A DNA stretch of 64,000 nucleotides from Mycolicibacterium rufum (GTDB lineage: Bacteria; Actinomycetota; Actinomycetes; Mycobacteriales; Mycobacteriaceae), in NCBI RefSeq assembly GCF_022374875.2, contig NZ_CP092428.2, forward strand, positions 200,011-264,010. Reading direction: 5' to 3'. The notes below the pieces were generated by a model. It worked only from the letters and a program-made list of their open reading frames with translations. It was not told the DNA's origin and ran no database searches. The position numbers and the translations under genes were made by a program. Positions 19,018 through 28,018 of this stretch are shown one piece after another (the stretch's first letter is position 1; every line of letters starts with the position of its first letter).

Positions 19018-19829
19018 GTCTGCACGATCGCCTGCGGCCACACGTTGCCCACCACCTCGGGCAGTCCCTTCAGCCCATCGCAGACGACGAAGAAGCTGTC
19101 CTTGACGCCGCGGTTGCGCAGATCGGTGAGCACGCTCATCCAGAACTTCGCGCCCTCCCCGCCGGTGCCGGCCCACAATCCGAGGATGTCGCGTTCCCCG
19201 GCCAGGGTCACTCCGATCGCGGCGTAGAACGGGCGGTTGGCGACCTGGCCGTCGCGGACCTTCACCACGATCGCGTCGATGAAGATCGCGGCGTAGGTTT
19301 CATCGAGTGGCCGCACCGACCAATCGTTCATCTCCTCGATGACCTTGTCGGTGATGCGGCTGATCGTCTCCTTCGAGACCGACGCGCCGTAGATCTCAGC
19401 GAAATGCGCTGAAATCTCCCCAGTGGTAAGCCCTTTGGCGTACAACGACAAGACCACCTCATCGACCCCGGACAATCGGCGTTGACGTTTCTTGACGATC
19501 TGGGGCTCGAACGTGGATGCCCGATCGCGCGGCACGTCGAGTTCGACCGGGCCGGTGGTGTCGGTCAGCACCGTCTTGGTGCGGGTCCCGTTGCGGATGT
19601 TGCCCGACCCCGCCTCCGGCGGGTCGTGTTTCTCGTAACCGAGGTGCTCGGTCATCTCCTCATTGAGTGCGATCTCCAGGACCGTCTTGGTCAGCTGTTT
19701 GAGCAGCCCGTCGGGCCCAGTCAGCGACAGGCCCTGTTCCTGTGCCAGTCGGACCAGCTCGACGGCAGCCTTCTGCTCTGCGGACTGCTCAGCCGCCTTC
19801 TTCTTCGCCACATCTTCCAGTGTCGTCAT
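19018..19829 (-). pseudogene. IS256-family transposase, 5' part
   Basis: From ATG 19829 (MTTLEDVAKKK) it encodes the N-terminal two thirds: VELDVPRDRASTFEPQIVKK, KGLTTGEISAHFAEIYGASV, and the catalytic D regions FIDAIVVKVRDGQV and FFVVCDGLKGLPEVVGNVW. It is cut after IVQT by the IS110 element, and the rest is at 16996-17463. The family is mutator-type DDE. The transposase is inactive unless the insert leaves. Confidence 0.88.
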
Positions 19830-19856
19830 CACGGCACCTTTCTCGCCGAGCATCGC

Positions 19857-22800
19857 TCAGCGTGTCAGTACCGGAAACACCGTTATTTCCACAGTCCCGC
19901 ATGTGCTGCTGGCGGGTAGCTCCGACGACTTCCACAGGTCGAGGCCGTGGTCGAGGCCGTGTTCGCGGCTGTGGTCGTGGGTGTGTAGGCGGGGTTTGAA
20001 TTGGGCGTGTTGGGTGGCGGTCAGGGTGTCGCGGCGGGCCAGGAGTTCGGCGGCGTCGCGGTCGTGGGCGGTGGCCGGTTCGTGGTCGGTGAGGTGGGTG
20101 CGGGCGCGGTCGATGGCGGTGGCGCGGTCGACGGTGGGGGTGCCGATGCGCTGGGCCCAGGGCAGGTTGTCGGCGAGGGCGTCGACGAGGCTGTGGGCGG
20201 GGGTGCGGCTCTCGGTGGGGGTGCAGACCAGTAGCAGCTTGGTGTTGGAGCGGGCAGCGTGTTCGGTGAAGTAGCGCAACTGATCTGGGTCGAGGTGGTC
20301 GGCGTCGTCGATGACGACGAGCTGGCCTGCTCGGATGCTCCAGCGGCCGGTTTCGAGGCGGTCGCGGGTGGCGGCGGGGTCGGTGACCTTGGTGGCGTAG
20401 GGGTGGTGGTCGGCGAAGGCGGTCGCGGTGTCGGTGGCCGGCATCGCGAGCACGTTGCGGCCCTTGCCGGTGGCGGCGGCCTGGATCGCGCTCAGGGCGG
20501 CGTGCTTGTCGGCGTCGGGTCCCAAGGTGAGGACGTGCACCGATTGCATGCTCGCGGTGATGGTTTCGACCGCGGCGCGGGTCGGGTCGTCGAGGTCCTC
20601 CCACCCGTGGGCTGGGGGTGGGTACACCGTGGCCGGTGACCGAGACCCCGCTGCCTCCACGAAATCCACCTCAGCACGCAACACCATCAGATCCCGCTCG
20701 GTGATCATCGCTGCGGCCCGGGTCAGTTCTCGGTCGCGTTCGGGGTGTTCGGCGAAGGTCCGTGCGGTGCGGGCTTCGGCGCGGTAGAGCTGGTTGTCCA
20801 GTTCGGCGGCGTCGGCGCGTGCGGCGGCGAGGGCGGCGAGGTCGGCGTGCACGGCGATGGTGCGGCGGGCTTCGATGTCCTCGGCGGTCACGACGCCCTG
20901 CGGCCCACCTGCGAGGGCGTGAAGCCGTTCGGCTGCGGCGTCACGTTCGGCGCCGGCCCGGCGCGCGCCTGCGTCGAGGTCGGCGGCGTCGACGGCAAGA
21001 TCGCCGCGGCGTTCCCGGTAGGCCTGGGCGAGGTCGTGGTGACCGTCTCTCTCGGCGCGGGTGATGAGCTTTTCGAGCTCGCTCATGCGGTGGCGCTGCG
21101 CCTCTGCGGCGGCCGCGGCGGTGATCCAGTCGGCGTGGGCGTGAGCCAGGTCGTGTTGCAGCGGGCGTTGCTCGACGTGGCGTCGGTGCAGGGCGATGAG
21201 TTCGTCGGCGGCGGCCTGTTCGGCGGGTCCGCCCTGGTAGGACAGCACCGCTTCGGCCAAGGTGCGGGCTCGGGCTTTCGCCGCGGCGCGGCGGTCTCGC
21301 AGCTCGGCGACGTCGATGTCGAGGTCGGGGGTCAGCGCGGGGCGCTCGGTGAGCAGTGAGTAGAAGTCGAGGTCACCGAGGCTGTCGTCGTTCTCGGAGT
21401 GGTAGTCGAACCAGTCGTCGTGGCCGGGCTCGTCGTGGTCGCCGAGGCCGACGGGGTGGTGCGGCGCGGTGGTGAGGGGGTCACCCAGGCTGTCGGCGGG
21501 GTGGGGGATGTCGGCGTGGGCTTCGCCGGCGTATTGGGTGAGCAGCTCGACGCGGTAGGTGAGCACGCGGGCGTACTCGTCGGGGCGAATCGCGTCGTCG
21601 TCGAGGGCGTCGAGGAGGTATTCCGCGGCTGCGGACAGCAGATCGGCCGGCGGCCAGTCCGAGGCGTTGACGGCGGCGACCAGCGCCGGCCAGGCGGGGT
21701 CGGCGGTGATGGTCTCGGCGGCCGAGCTGCCCAGGACGCGGTGCAGCTCAGCGGTCCACGGCGGCCGCAGGCGGGTGTTGGAGGCGTCGAGGGTGGCCGG
21801 GGACAGTGTGCCGGCCAGCCGCCACCACAGGGCGGCGGCGGGCAGCTCGTCCGGCAACACCCCGTGGCGACTCATGGCGTCGTCGACCAGGGCGGTGACG
21901 TCGACTCCGGCGCGCGCGGCCTGATCGAGGTGGGTGGCCAATCGGGGCCAGAACGGGTCGGCGGGCAGGGTCGGGTCGATCCGCTCGGCCAGCGTTCGCC
22001 ACCGCTTGGCCCCGGCACCGCCGGTGACCAGGGCGGTGTCGAGGCGCTGGTGCAGCATCGCTTGGAACGACGCGGAGCGGTTGGCGTGCTGGGTGGGCCC
22101 AGTGATGCGGGTGTCGGCGGGGTCGACGTCGTGGGCGGCGCGGAACACCGCGATCTCGGCGAGCAGTCTGGGGCGCTGACCGACCAGCGGGCGCGCCCAT
22201 ACCGGGGCTGTCGCCGGGGTCCAGGCGCGGGCTTGTTCGCGGATCTGGTCGGCGATGTCTTCGACGAGGGTCGAGCGCGCGGACAGGTATCGCGACCACG
22301 CTGAATCGTCCTGCAGTGCGGCAGGAATGGAGGGCAGCCAGCGCAGCGGTCCGACGATATCCAGGGCACTGTCGTCGGGGGTGGGCAGGCGCCAGTCGAG
22401 CACTGCGGCGGGGTCGCCGGTGTTGTCGAGTCCGCGGCGGGCGGCGTGCGCGAGGGCCTGTTGCGGGTCGTGTCCGTCCAGCGCCAGCAGGGCGAGATTG
22501 CGGCGCAGGACGGGCCACGCTTCGGCGGCAGTAAGGTCGGCGCGCAGCGCGGTGGCGGCCGCGTCGATGCCGGCCATGGTGCCGGTGCCGGCGAGCTGCT
22601 CGGCGGCACTGGACAGAGCGTCGGTGTACATGTCGGTCGCCCGGGCCAAACGGGTGAACGGGTCGGCATCGGCGCGCTGAGCACTGTGGGCGGAGACCTG
22701 CGCACCGTCGCGGCGCAGGATGGCCGAGAGGATGTCCACGGCCGTCGGGGGGTGCGTCGCCTTGGGGGTGAGGATGGCGTGCGGGTCGGCTTCGCTGGTG

Positions 22801-25733
22801 GAGAAGTAGATGTGGTTCTCGGCCTTGCCGCGGGTGAGTGCGACGTAGAGCTGCTCACGGGTCAGGGTGTCCGAACCGACGACGTGGCATTCGTGGCGCG
22901 CGGTCGATCCTTGGGCGCCGTTGATGGTGCGTGCGTAGCCGAGGGTGGTGTTGGTGGCGACGTAGCGGGCGGGCAGCCGGACGACGGATTGGGTGTCGGA
23001 CCCGGTGAGCCGCGACACCGAGACGGTGCCCGTGGCGTCGATGTCGGTGATGACCCAGCGGTGTCCGTTCTTCACCCAGCCGCCGCCGGGGATGTGTAGC
23101 CAGCGGGCGTTGCTGCGGGTGAGAATCCAGTCTCCGACGCTGGCAGTCAAGCCGTCGGACAGGGTGACGGTGCGGGTGTTGTTGGGGTGCGGGTGACGGC
23201 GCAACCGGTCCAGGCGGGCGCGTTCGTTGAGTTCGGCGACCAGTTCGTTGGTGGGGGCGATCAGTAGGGCATCGCGGTCGGCGGCGACGGCGGCCGACCA
23301 TGACTGGTAGGCCATGTCGGCGGCGACGTGTTCGGCCCCGACGTGCACGCGGCCGTGGTCGAGGTAGAAGGCGATGGCGGTGGGGTCGCCGTCACGCAGC
23401 GCGAGGCTGGCAGCGCCTTCGGCGCCCCCAATCACAGGGTCAGTGAAGCGCACCACGTCCGACAGCGTGAGGGCGCCGTGGGTGGCCACGATGTCGCGCA
23501 GCACCCCGCCCGCGGCGACCGAGGCGAGCTGCTTGTCGTCGCCGATGAGACGCACGCTGGCACCGTGGGCCAGGGCGTGGGCGATCACTGCATCCAGCCC
23601 CGCGGTCGACGCCATGCCGGCTTCGTCGACCACGATCAAGGTGCTCGGTCCGATGTGGTCGAACCAGGCGCGGGCGGGGTCGTCTGCTGCTGGTGGGGGA
23701 CCACCGCTGCGGCCGGAGAGCTGGACGAGTTTGTCGATGGTGTCAGTCGGTGCGCCCAGGTCGGCCGCCAGGACTTCGGCGGCCGCAGCGGTCGGGGCGA
23801 GGCCGATCACGGTGCCTCCGCTGTTGGCCCACGCTGCGGCCAGCGGCGCCATGGCCGTGGTCTTGCCGGTGCCGGCGGGTGCTAGCGCGAGCTGGACGCG
23901 GGCACCGGAGGTGGCCATGTCGCGCAGCAGGGTTTGTTGGCCGTCGTTGAGTGCCACGCCGTATTCGGCGTGGGCTTGGAGTAGGGCCAGGGTGATGCTG
24001 CCGTCGTCGACGACGTGTCCTCCGGACAGGCTTGCGGCGTGCAGGATTCGACGCTCGGCGGCCAGGATGTCGGCGCTGGTGTAGACGGTGGTGTCGTGGC
24101 GGGTGTAGACGCTGGCGCCGTCGCGTCGGCGCAGCACGTCGGGCTCGTTCATCTCGGTGTCGGCGGTGCTCGTCAACGCGATGCTGCGTTCGTCGAGCGC
24201 GGCTGTGACGAGGCGCTCCGACAGCGCTGGCGTGTCGTGGCAGCCGGTGTAGCGCAGTACCCGTGACACCTCGGCGCGGACGTGGCTGATCTGCCACGTC
24301 GACCGCGCCGCGGAGACCGTGGTGATCACGTTGGCGGCCTGCTCGGCGACCCAGTCGTCGGTGATGATGACGCGTTCGCGTGGGGCCCGCCCGGAGGTCA
24401 CTGCGGCGACCATTGCGTCCACGTGGCGGTGACCCCCCAAGGCCTCGATGGCTTCGGTCCGCCACTGGTGGCGCTGCTCTGCCAACGACCGTGGTTCGTG
24501 CTTGGCCGCACGCGTTTCCAGGGTCGCCTGCTGGGACAGCGCCAGCATTTCCACCGCACTGGGTTCGCGGCCGTGCTGCTGCTGGAAGTCCTTGGCGAGC
24601 GCTCCGACGCGGTGCTCGATGGCGGCCCGCCGTGAGGACCACACGGTGATCAGTTCCGGTGACATTCCAACGATTTCGCGGACCGGTCGCTTGCCCGGCT
24701 CGGGGGTGTCGTTGGCGAAGTTGACGCCCAGTTCGGCGATCAGGTTGGCCTCGCACAGCGTGTTGTACAACTCCGATGCCGACACCTTGGCCTTGTAGAG
24801 CGGTTGACCGTCCAGTGCCAGCCAGCGGGGGATTCCGTCGGCGCCGATGGCCTGCACCTTGTTGCTCACCGCGACGTGGGTGTGCAGGTTCGGGTCGCCT
24901 GCGCGGGAGTCGCGGTGATCGAACGCCGCGGCGATGAATCCGTCGGCGTCGACTTGGGCGACGCCGTTGGTGCCCATACGGGTAAAGCAGGCCTGAGACT
25001 CGAGGTACGCCAAGGTGTCGGCGACGGCTTTGTGGTGACACTCCTCGATGGCCTTGGCGACTTCCAGCGGGGCCAGCGCCCATAGCGCAGACACCGACTT
25101 CACGGGGGTGAAGGTCAGGTCGTAGCCGGCGACGGCGGTGGTGTCGATGCGGGACAGTCGGGCGGTGAATCCGGTGAGCTCCCGGTCGTCGAGATGGGCG
25201 CGGCCGTAGTGCTCGGCGAACATCTGCGCGGCGACGGTGGTGCGGATCTCGGCGCGTACACCGGCGTCGAGGGGGGCGTTGGTGGCGCGGCCCAGGATGT
25301 CGTTGTGCTGGCCGTAGGCGCCGCGTAGGCGGCGGGTGAATTCGTTTTCGTTGGCGCCCAGTCGGAATGGGCGGCCGAGCTTGGCGGCGGCGTGCGCGCC
25401 GTCGACCCACAGGCCGATGCCGGTGAGGTGTTCGGTGATGCGGGTGGCGTTGGGATGGAGCCCTTCACCGAAGAGGGCCTTCATCTGGTCTTCGGTGACT
25501 TCGGAGCCGTTGGGGACTCCCCAGAGGTCGGCGACGAGTGGGTTGTTGGGGTCGCGGCTGACCGGTCGCCCCAGGGCGGCCAGGCCGCTGCCGATCCACT
25601 GTCCGGGGGTTTCGCCCTTGGAGGAGTAGTAGTCGGTGAGGCTGGCGCGACCGAGGTCGGTGCCGTCGGCGACGGCGACCTGCCGGAGCAGGTAGGTGTA
25701 CCCGTCTCCGGCGGTCAGTTTGTGGAGGCCCAT
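19857..25733 (-). CDS. traA: MobF-family conjugative relaxase/helicase (TraA-like), 3' end altered by IS256
   Basis: The product is ~1958 aa. The N-terminal TrwC relaxase domain has AGDGYTYLLRQ, candidate catalytic tyrosines in DYYSSKGETPG, and the metal-binding three-His motif HRDSRAGDPNLHTH (about residues 273-287). RecD/TraI-type helicase motifs follow: P-loop APAGTGKTT (~620), Walker B VVDEAGM (~700), TINGAQGST and LYVALTRGK. A long helical region and a final AAA-like C-domain end the protein. It nicks oriT and unwinds the transferred strand. ATG 25733 is preferred over 25784 because family proteins start about ten residues before GDGYTYL. The last ~16 residues come from IS256 DNA, so the native C-terminus is lost. 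Confidence 0.9.
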   Translation of the reverse strand: MGLHKLTAGDGYTYLLRQVAVADGTDLGRASLTDYYSSKGETPGQWIGSGLAALGRPVSRDPNNPLVADLWGVPNGSEVTEDQMKALFGEGLHPNATRITEHLTGIGLWVDGAHAAAKLGRPFRLGANENEFTRRLRGAYGQHNDILGRATNAPLDAGVRAEIRTTVAAQMFAEHYGRAHLDDRELTGFTARLSRIDTTAVAGYDLTFTPVKSVSALWALAPLEVAKAIEECHHKAVADTLAYLESQACFTRMGTNGVAQVDADGFIAAAFDHRDSRAGDPNLHTHVAVSNKVQAIGADGIPRWLALDGQPLYKAKVSASELYNTLCEANLIAELGVNFANDTPEPGKRPVREIVGMSPELITVWSSRRAAIEHRVGALAKDFQQQHGREPSAVEMLALSQQATLETRAAKHEPRSLAEQRHQWRTEAIEALGGHRHVDAMVAAVTSGRAPRERVIITDDWVAEQAANVITTVSAARSTWQISHVRAEVSRVLRYTGCHDTPALSERLVTAALDERSIALTSTADTEMNEPDVLRRRDGASVYTRHDTTVYTSADILAAERRILHAASLSGGHVVDDGSITLALLQAHAEYGVALNDGQQTLLRDMATSGARVQLALAPAGTGKTTAMAPLAAAWANSGGTVIGLAPTAAAAEVLAADLGAPTDTIDKLVQLSGRSGGPPPAADDPARAWFDHIGPSTLIVVDEAGMASTAGLDAVIAHALAHGASVRLIGDDKQLASVAAGGVLRDIVATHGALTLSDVVRFTDPVIGGAEGAASLALRDGDPTAIAFYLDHGRVHVGAEHVAADMAYQSWSAAVAADRDALLIAPTNELVAELNERARLDRLRRHPHPNNTRTVTLSDGLTASVGDWILTRSNARWLHIPGGGWVKNGHRWVITDIDATGTVSVSRLTGSDTQSVVRLPARYVATNTTLGYARTINGAQGSTARHECHVVGSDTLTREQLYVALTRGKAENHIYFSTSEADPHAILTPKATHPPTAVDILSAILRRDGAQVSAHSAQRADADPFTRLARATDMYTDALSSAAEQLAGTGTMAGIDAAATALRADLTAAEAWPVLRRNLALLALDGHDPQQALAHAARRGLDNTGDPAAVLDWRLPTPDDSALDIVGPLRWLPSIPAALQDDSAWSRYLSARSTLVEDIADQIREQARAWTPATAPVWARPLVGQRPRLLAEIAVFRAAHDVDPADTRITGPTQHANRSASFQAMLHQRLDTALVTGGAGAKRWRTLAERIDPTLPADPFWPRLATHLDQAARAGVDVTALVDDAMSRHGVLPDELPAAALWWRLAGTLSPATLDASNTRLRPPWTAELHRVLGSSAAETITADPAWPALVAAVNASDWPPADLLSAAAEYLLDALDDDAIRPDEYARVLTYRVELLTQYAGEAHADIPHPADSLGDPLTTAPHHPVGLGDHDEPGHDDWFDYHSENDDSLGDLDFYSLLTERPALTPDLDIDVAELRDRRAAAKARARTLAEAVLSYQGGPAEQAAADELIALHRRHVEQRPLQHDLAHAHADWITAAAAAEAQRHRMSELEKLITRAERDGHHDLAQAYRERRGDLAVDAADLDAGARRAGAERDAAAERLHALAGGPQGVVTAEDIEARRTIAVHADLAALAAARADAAELDNQLYRAEARTARTFAEHPERDRELTRAAAMITERDLMVLRAEVDFVEAAGSRSPATVYPPPAHGWEDLDDPTRAAVETITASMQSVHVLTLGPDADKHAALSAIQAAATGKGRNVLAMPATDTATAFADHHPYATKVTDPAATRDRLETGRWSIRAGQLVVIDDADHLDPDQLRYFTEHAARSNTKLLLVCTPTESRTPAHSLVDALADNLPWAQRIGTPTVDRATAIDRARTHLTDHEPATAHDRDAAELLARRDTLTATQHAQFKPRLHTHDHSREHGLDHGLDLWKSSELPASSTCGTVEITVFPVLTR
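19934..20713 (-). repeat. inverted duplication, copy 2 (780 bp) at relaxase 3' end
   Basis: This is the reverse-complement partner of 12766-13533. It contains a tandem 12-bp CACGGCCTCGAC that copy 1 has once. It is probably the parental copy, because it lies in the expected C-terminal domain of a MobF relaxase. Confidence 0.92.
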
Positions 25734-26019
25734 CACCGCTCGATCACCACCCCGGACGCTACGAACGGCTCGGCTCTTGAGCACCGCCCCAAGCCCACGA
25801 CAACGGCGCCGTTACCGTTTCGTGACCTGAATGCACTAGGTGTGATGGGCTGAAAAAGGGGAGTGGAGGGGTGTGGTGAGGCCGGCGATGGGGGGCGCGG
25901 CAGGGGGTGAATGGAGGTGGAGCTGTTGGTGGGGTGAGGGTTTGGCGGTGCGTGATGGGTTGAAAGTGGCTGGTTTGGGGCGGTGCTGTAGCGGTGGTGG
26001 CGGTTTTAGGTTGAGCGCC
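25734..26019. other. divergent region upstream of relaxase, candidate oriT
   Basis: No gene is seen in this 286-bp stretch between the relaxase and a divergent HTH gene. It has a perfect 12-bp palindrome AACGGCGCCGTT (25802-25813). A strongly G-skewed stretch follows (25858-25990) with several GGGG/GGGGG runs that could form a G-quadruplex. Relaxase genes are often beside their oriT, so nic is most likely here, but no nic consensus can be named. Confidence 0.4.
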
Positions 26020-26496
26020 ATGACGAACAAGGTGTCGAAATCGAAGTCGGCTGTGCGGGCTGCCCGCGAGGCGGTGAAGGCCGCCCAGCGCGACGTTCTG
26101 GAACGAGCCCGGCGCAATGGCGACGACCTGGCGGTGTTCTTCTCCAGCCAGGAACGCCTCGCCGGGGTCGACGAGTGGGTCGAGACCAAGATCGCCGGCG
26201 TGCGCGCCCAGGCCGAGGGCAAGCGCGCCGATCACCGCCGTGCCGCGGGAATGGCGCTTGCTGCGCTGCGCGATCGGGGCGAGACGATCCGCGACATCGC
26301 CGCCCTGACGGGGATCGGAGAGAAGGCGGTGCGCGAGCTGATCCGCTACGCCGAGGCGACGCTAGCCGACAGCGCGGACCGGGCGTCCGGTGCAGCGCAA
26401 GCGCATGAGGCGGCGGCCGACGAGTCGATCGCGGCCAGCAGCGGTGGAGGGGCCGCGTTGGGCGCGCCGGACGGCTCCTTGTCGGCCACCGGTTAA
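26020..26496 (+). CDS. 158-aa helical DNA-binding accessory protein
   Basis: ATG 26020 is chosen because sequence upstream in frame is low-complexity. The N-terminus is basic and helical (KSKSAVRAAREAVKAAQRDV), then ERLAGVDEWVETKIAGVRAQ. A clear helix-turn-helix follows at ~85-110 (GETIRDIAALTGIGEKAVRELIRYAEA), with an Ala/Gly tail. It is divergent from the relaxase across the presumed oriT. I infer an oriT-binding auxiliary or regulatory protein; family unknown. Confidence 0.7.
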   Translation: MTNKVSKSKSAVRAAREAVKAAQRDVLERARRNGDDLAVFFSSQERLAGVDEWVETKIAGVRAQAEGKRADHRRAAGMALAALRDRGETIRDIAALTGIGEKAVRELIRYAEATLADSADRASGAAQAHEAAADESIAASSGGGAALGAPDGSLSATG

Positions 26497-26508
26497 CGTG
26501 TCGGCGCG

Positions 26509-27042
26509 GTGAGAACAGGTCGGCGGCGGTCGGAACCACTACAGCTGGTGGTGGACCCCGTGCGCGATGCCGCCGAGATTGCGCGCTTTGAGGCCGCTGT
26601 CGTGCGCGGCCCGGACGCTCAGGACTGCTGGTTGTTCACCGGCGCCATCGGTGGCGACGGGTACGGGCGTTTGTGGATTCGGCGTGACGGCCGGCGGGTC
26701 ATGGTGCGGGCCAACCGGTATGCGCTTGCTGTGGCATTACACGGCGATGTGTTGCCGCCGTGGGAGCGTGCGCTCCACGGGTGCGACGTGCCGTTGTGCG
26801 CGCGGGTGAGTGTGCCCGGCGAGACGGGCCGTCGGCACGTGTTCGCCGGCAGCCAGCGCGACAACATGGAACAGATGGGCCGGTCCGGTCGAGGCGGTGG
26901 CCGAGTCGCCGTCCGGCAGCGCAACGCCGGGGTGTTGGCGCGTCGGGACCGTTCGGTCGCGCTGCGCGCTGCGGTGCGCAATGGATGGGATGCCGCCGCG
27001 GTCGCCGATGCGCTGGCGGTGGGACATCCGACCCTGTGGTGA
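26509..27042 (+). CDS. HNH-like (His-Me finger) nuclease-family protein
   Basis: The product is 177 aa from GTG 26509, 12 nt after the upstream stop. The central region matches the small HNH_3 layout: DCWLFTGAIGGDGYGRLWI, then VRANRYALAVALHGDVLPPW, ALHGCDVPLCARV and HVFAGSQRDNMEQMGR. Conserved His/Cys/Asn positions are recognisable, although the usual DHxCxNxxCxNP run is degenerate (LHGCDVPLC). A C-terminal basic helical tail follows. It could be a nicking or homing-type endonuclease or a decayed relative. It probably shares a transcript with the HTH gene. Confidence 0.6.
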   Translation: MRTGRRRSEPLQLVVDPVRDAAEIARFEAAVVRGPDAQDCWLFTGAIGGDGYGRLWIRRDGRRVMVRANRYALAVALHGDVLPPWERALHGCDVPLCARVSVPGETGRRHVFAGSQRDNMEQMGRSGRGGGRVAVRQRNAGVLARRDRSVALRAAVRNGWDAAAVADALAVGHPTLW

Positions 27043-27106
27043 GGAAATGGGTAACGGTGTGTCGGTGCGCCGGTGGCGCGGTGTGTCACCGGCGCGGCAT
27101 GAGAAG

Positions 27107-27149
27107 GGGCGAGGACCGGCCCCGGTGGGGGGTGATTCGGTCCTCGCCC
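27107..27149. terminator. bidirectional terminator hairpin
   Basis: A perfect 12-bp stem, GGGCGAGGACCG with CGGTCCTCGCCC, lies between convergent genes ending at 27042 and 27158. Confidence 0.75.
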
Positions 27150-27157
27150 GCGGGGGG

Positions 27158-27451
27158 TCAGTGGTCAGTGTGGTCGTCGGGCTCGTCGTCGGTGGGTGCG
27201 TCCTCGATCAGTGCGTGGGCGATGCGGTAGGCGGCGCGACAGTTGCGCAGGCTGTCGGTGAGGAATGAGGCGGTGTCGGTCCCGTCGGCGGTGCCGACGA
27301 AGTCGACGTCGTAGACGTGGTCACTGGTGAGTGTGGCCAGGGCGGTGCGGGCGCGGGTGAGGGCGTTGATGGCGTCGACCAGTGCGCCGTCGAGCGCTAG
27401 GCGCGCGGTGTCGACGTCGCGGGCCCAGTCGGGGTTGTGCAGGTGGTGCAT
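27158..27451 (-). CDS. 97-aa unknown small acidic protein
   Basis: The start ATG 27451 is preceded by GAAAGGATCTGAC. The product is helical (TARLALDGALVDAINALTRARTALATL), with a middle SDHVYDVDFVGTADGTD and an acidic DDEPDDHTDH tail. It is the most downstream member of a minus-strand array of orphan genes and follows a 28-aa ORF. No family is recognised. High GC3 and the ribosome-binding site support it. Confidence 0.6.
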   Translation of the reverse strand: MHHLHNPDWARDVDTARLALDGALVDAINALTRARTALATLTSDHVYDVDFVGTADGTDTASFLTDSLRNCRAAYRIAHALIEDAPTDDEPDDHTDH

Positions 27452-27517
27452 GTCAGATCCTTTCGGGTGCGGTGGGTTGCGCCGGGCCCGCGGTGGTGGC
27501 GGGCCCGGCGGGCGGGG

Positions 27518-27604
27518 TCAGAACGGGGCGTCGGTGGCGGTGTCGGCGGCGGCGGCGAGATCGGCGGCGAGTTCGAGTTCGCGCTGAGTGCGGTTGTCGG
27601 TCAT
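27518..27604 (-). CDS. 28-aa small protein behind leader module A
   Basis: ATG 27604 follows CGGAGACACC. The product starts MTDNRTQRELELAADLAAAA and ends DAPF. The start context is identical to that of the 86-aa gene at 32907, which sits behind the second copy of the same ~300-bp module. Conservation of this start context argues for translation. The role is unknown. Confidence 0.5.
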   Translation of the reverse strand: MTDNRTQRELELAADLAAAADTATDAPF

Positions 27605-27897
27605 GGTGTCTCCGTTTCCTCGTGTTGAGTGCGCCGGTCAGCGCCGGGGTGCGGGGCAATCGGCTGAGGGTGGGCCGTCAAGGGCGAAGAGTCCGGTGCT
27701 GGTGCCGGCGGATGTGCGGCCCGCGAGCGTCAGCGAGCTGATAGGGCCGCACATGTCCTCCGCCGCCGGCACCAGCACCGGACGTCCCTTGACGGCTCGG
27801 GCCCCCGGCCGATTACGCTGCACACCCCTGCTGACGGCTTCCAAGGTGAGTGGCTACGGACGAGCCCGCCGCAGGCGGGCATCCCGCGCCCGCCAGG
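27601..27897 (-). repeat. leader module A, copy 1
   Basis: About 297 bp, ~98% identical to 32904-33199 by eye. It runs from the ATG of the 28-aa ORF back through a CACCCC-GGCGCTGACCGGCG box, a huge imperfect palindrome (27674-27796, arms of ~50 nt, ~21-nt loop), a TCCGTAGCCACTCACC box and a GC hairpin. It is non-coding by codon bias. Confidence 0.9.
27674..27796. repeat. large imperfect palindrome in module A copy 1
   Basis: The left arm contains GTCAAGGGCGAAGAGTCC then GGTGCTGGTGCCGGCGG and ATGTGCGGCCC. The right arm is its reverse complement with small bulges. The loop is about GCGAGCGTCAGCGAGCTGAT. Transcribed or single-stranded, it would fold into a long hairpin. Confidence 0.85.
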
Positions 27898-27970
27898 GCG
27901 GCGGTGTGCGGGGCGCGGGATGTCGCCCTTGTCGTTGCCGTGGGGGAGCGTTGGGGCATCCGGATCAAAA

Positions 27971-28009
27971 GGGGGGCCTCGCCGACAGCGTGATGGTGTC
28001 GGCGAGGCC
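27971..28009 (-). terminator. terminator of the 103-aa gene
   Basis: A 13-bp perfect stem, GGCCTCGCCGACA with TGTCGGCGAGGCC, is followed on the minus strand by CCCCTTTTG. It lies just after the stop at 28019. Confidence 0.8.
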
Positions 28010-28018
28010 ACGGTGGTG

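Larger units (their letters stand above)
16950..19907 (-). mobile_element. IS256-family insertion sequence, split by an IS110-family element
   Basis: The ends are related inverted repeats: AGCATGTGCGGGACTATC at the left and, read inward on the other strand, AGCACATGCGGGACTGTG at the right, both followed by TAACGGTGTTT. Without the inserted IS110 element it would be about 1.4 kb, normal for the family. The flanks (GCTGTAAG and GCTGGCGG) do not form a convincing 8-bp duplication, suggesting rearrangement after insertion. At its right end it cuts into the relaxase gene. Confidence 0.85.
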
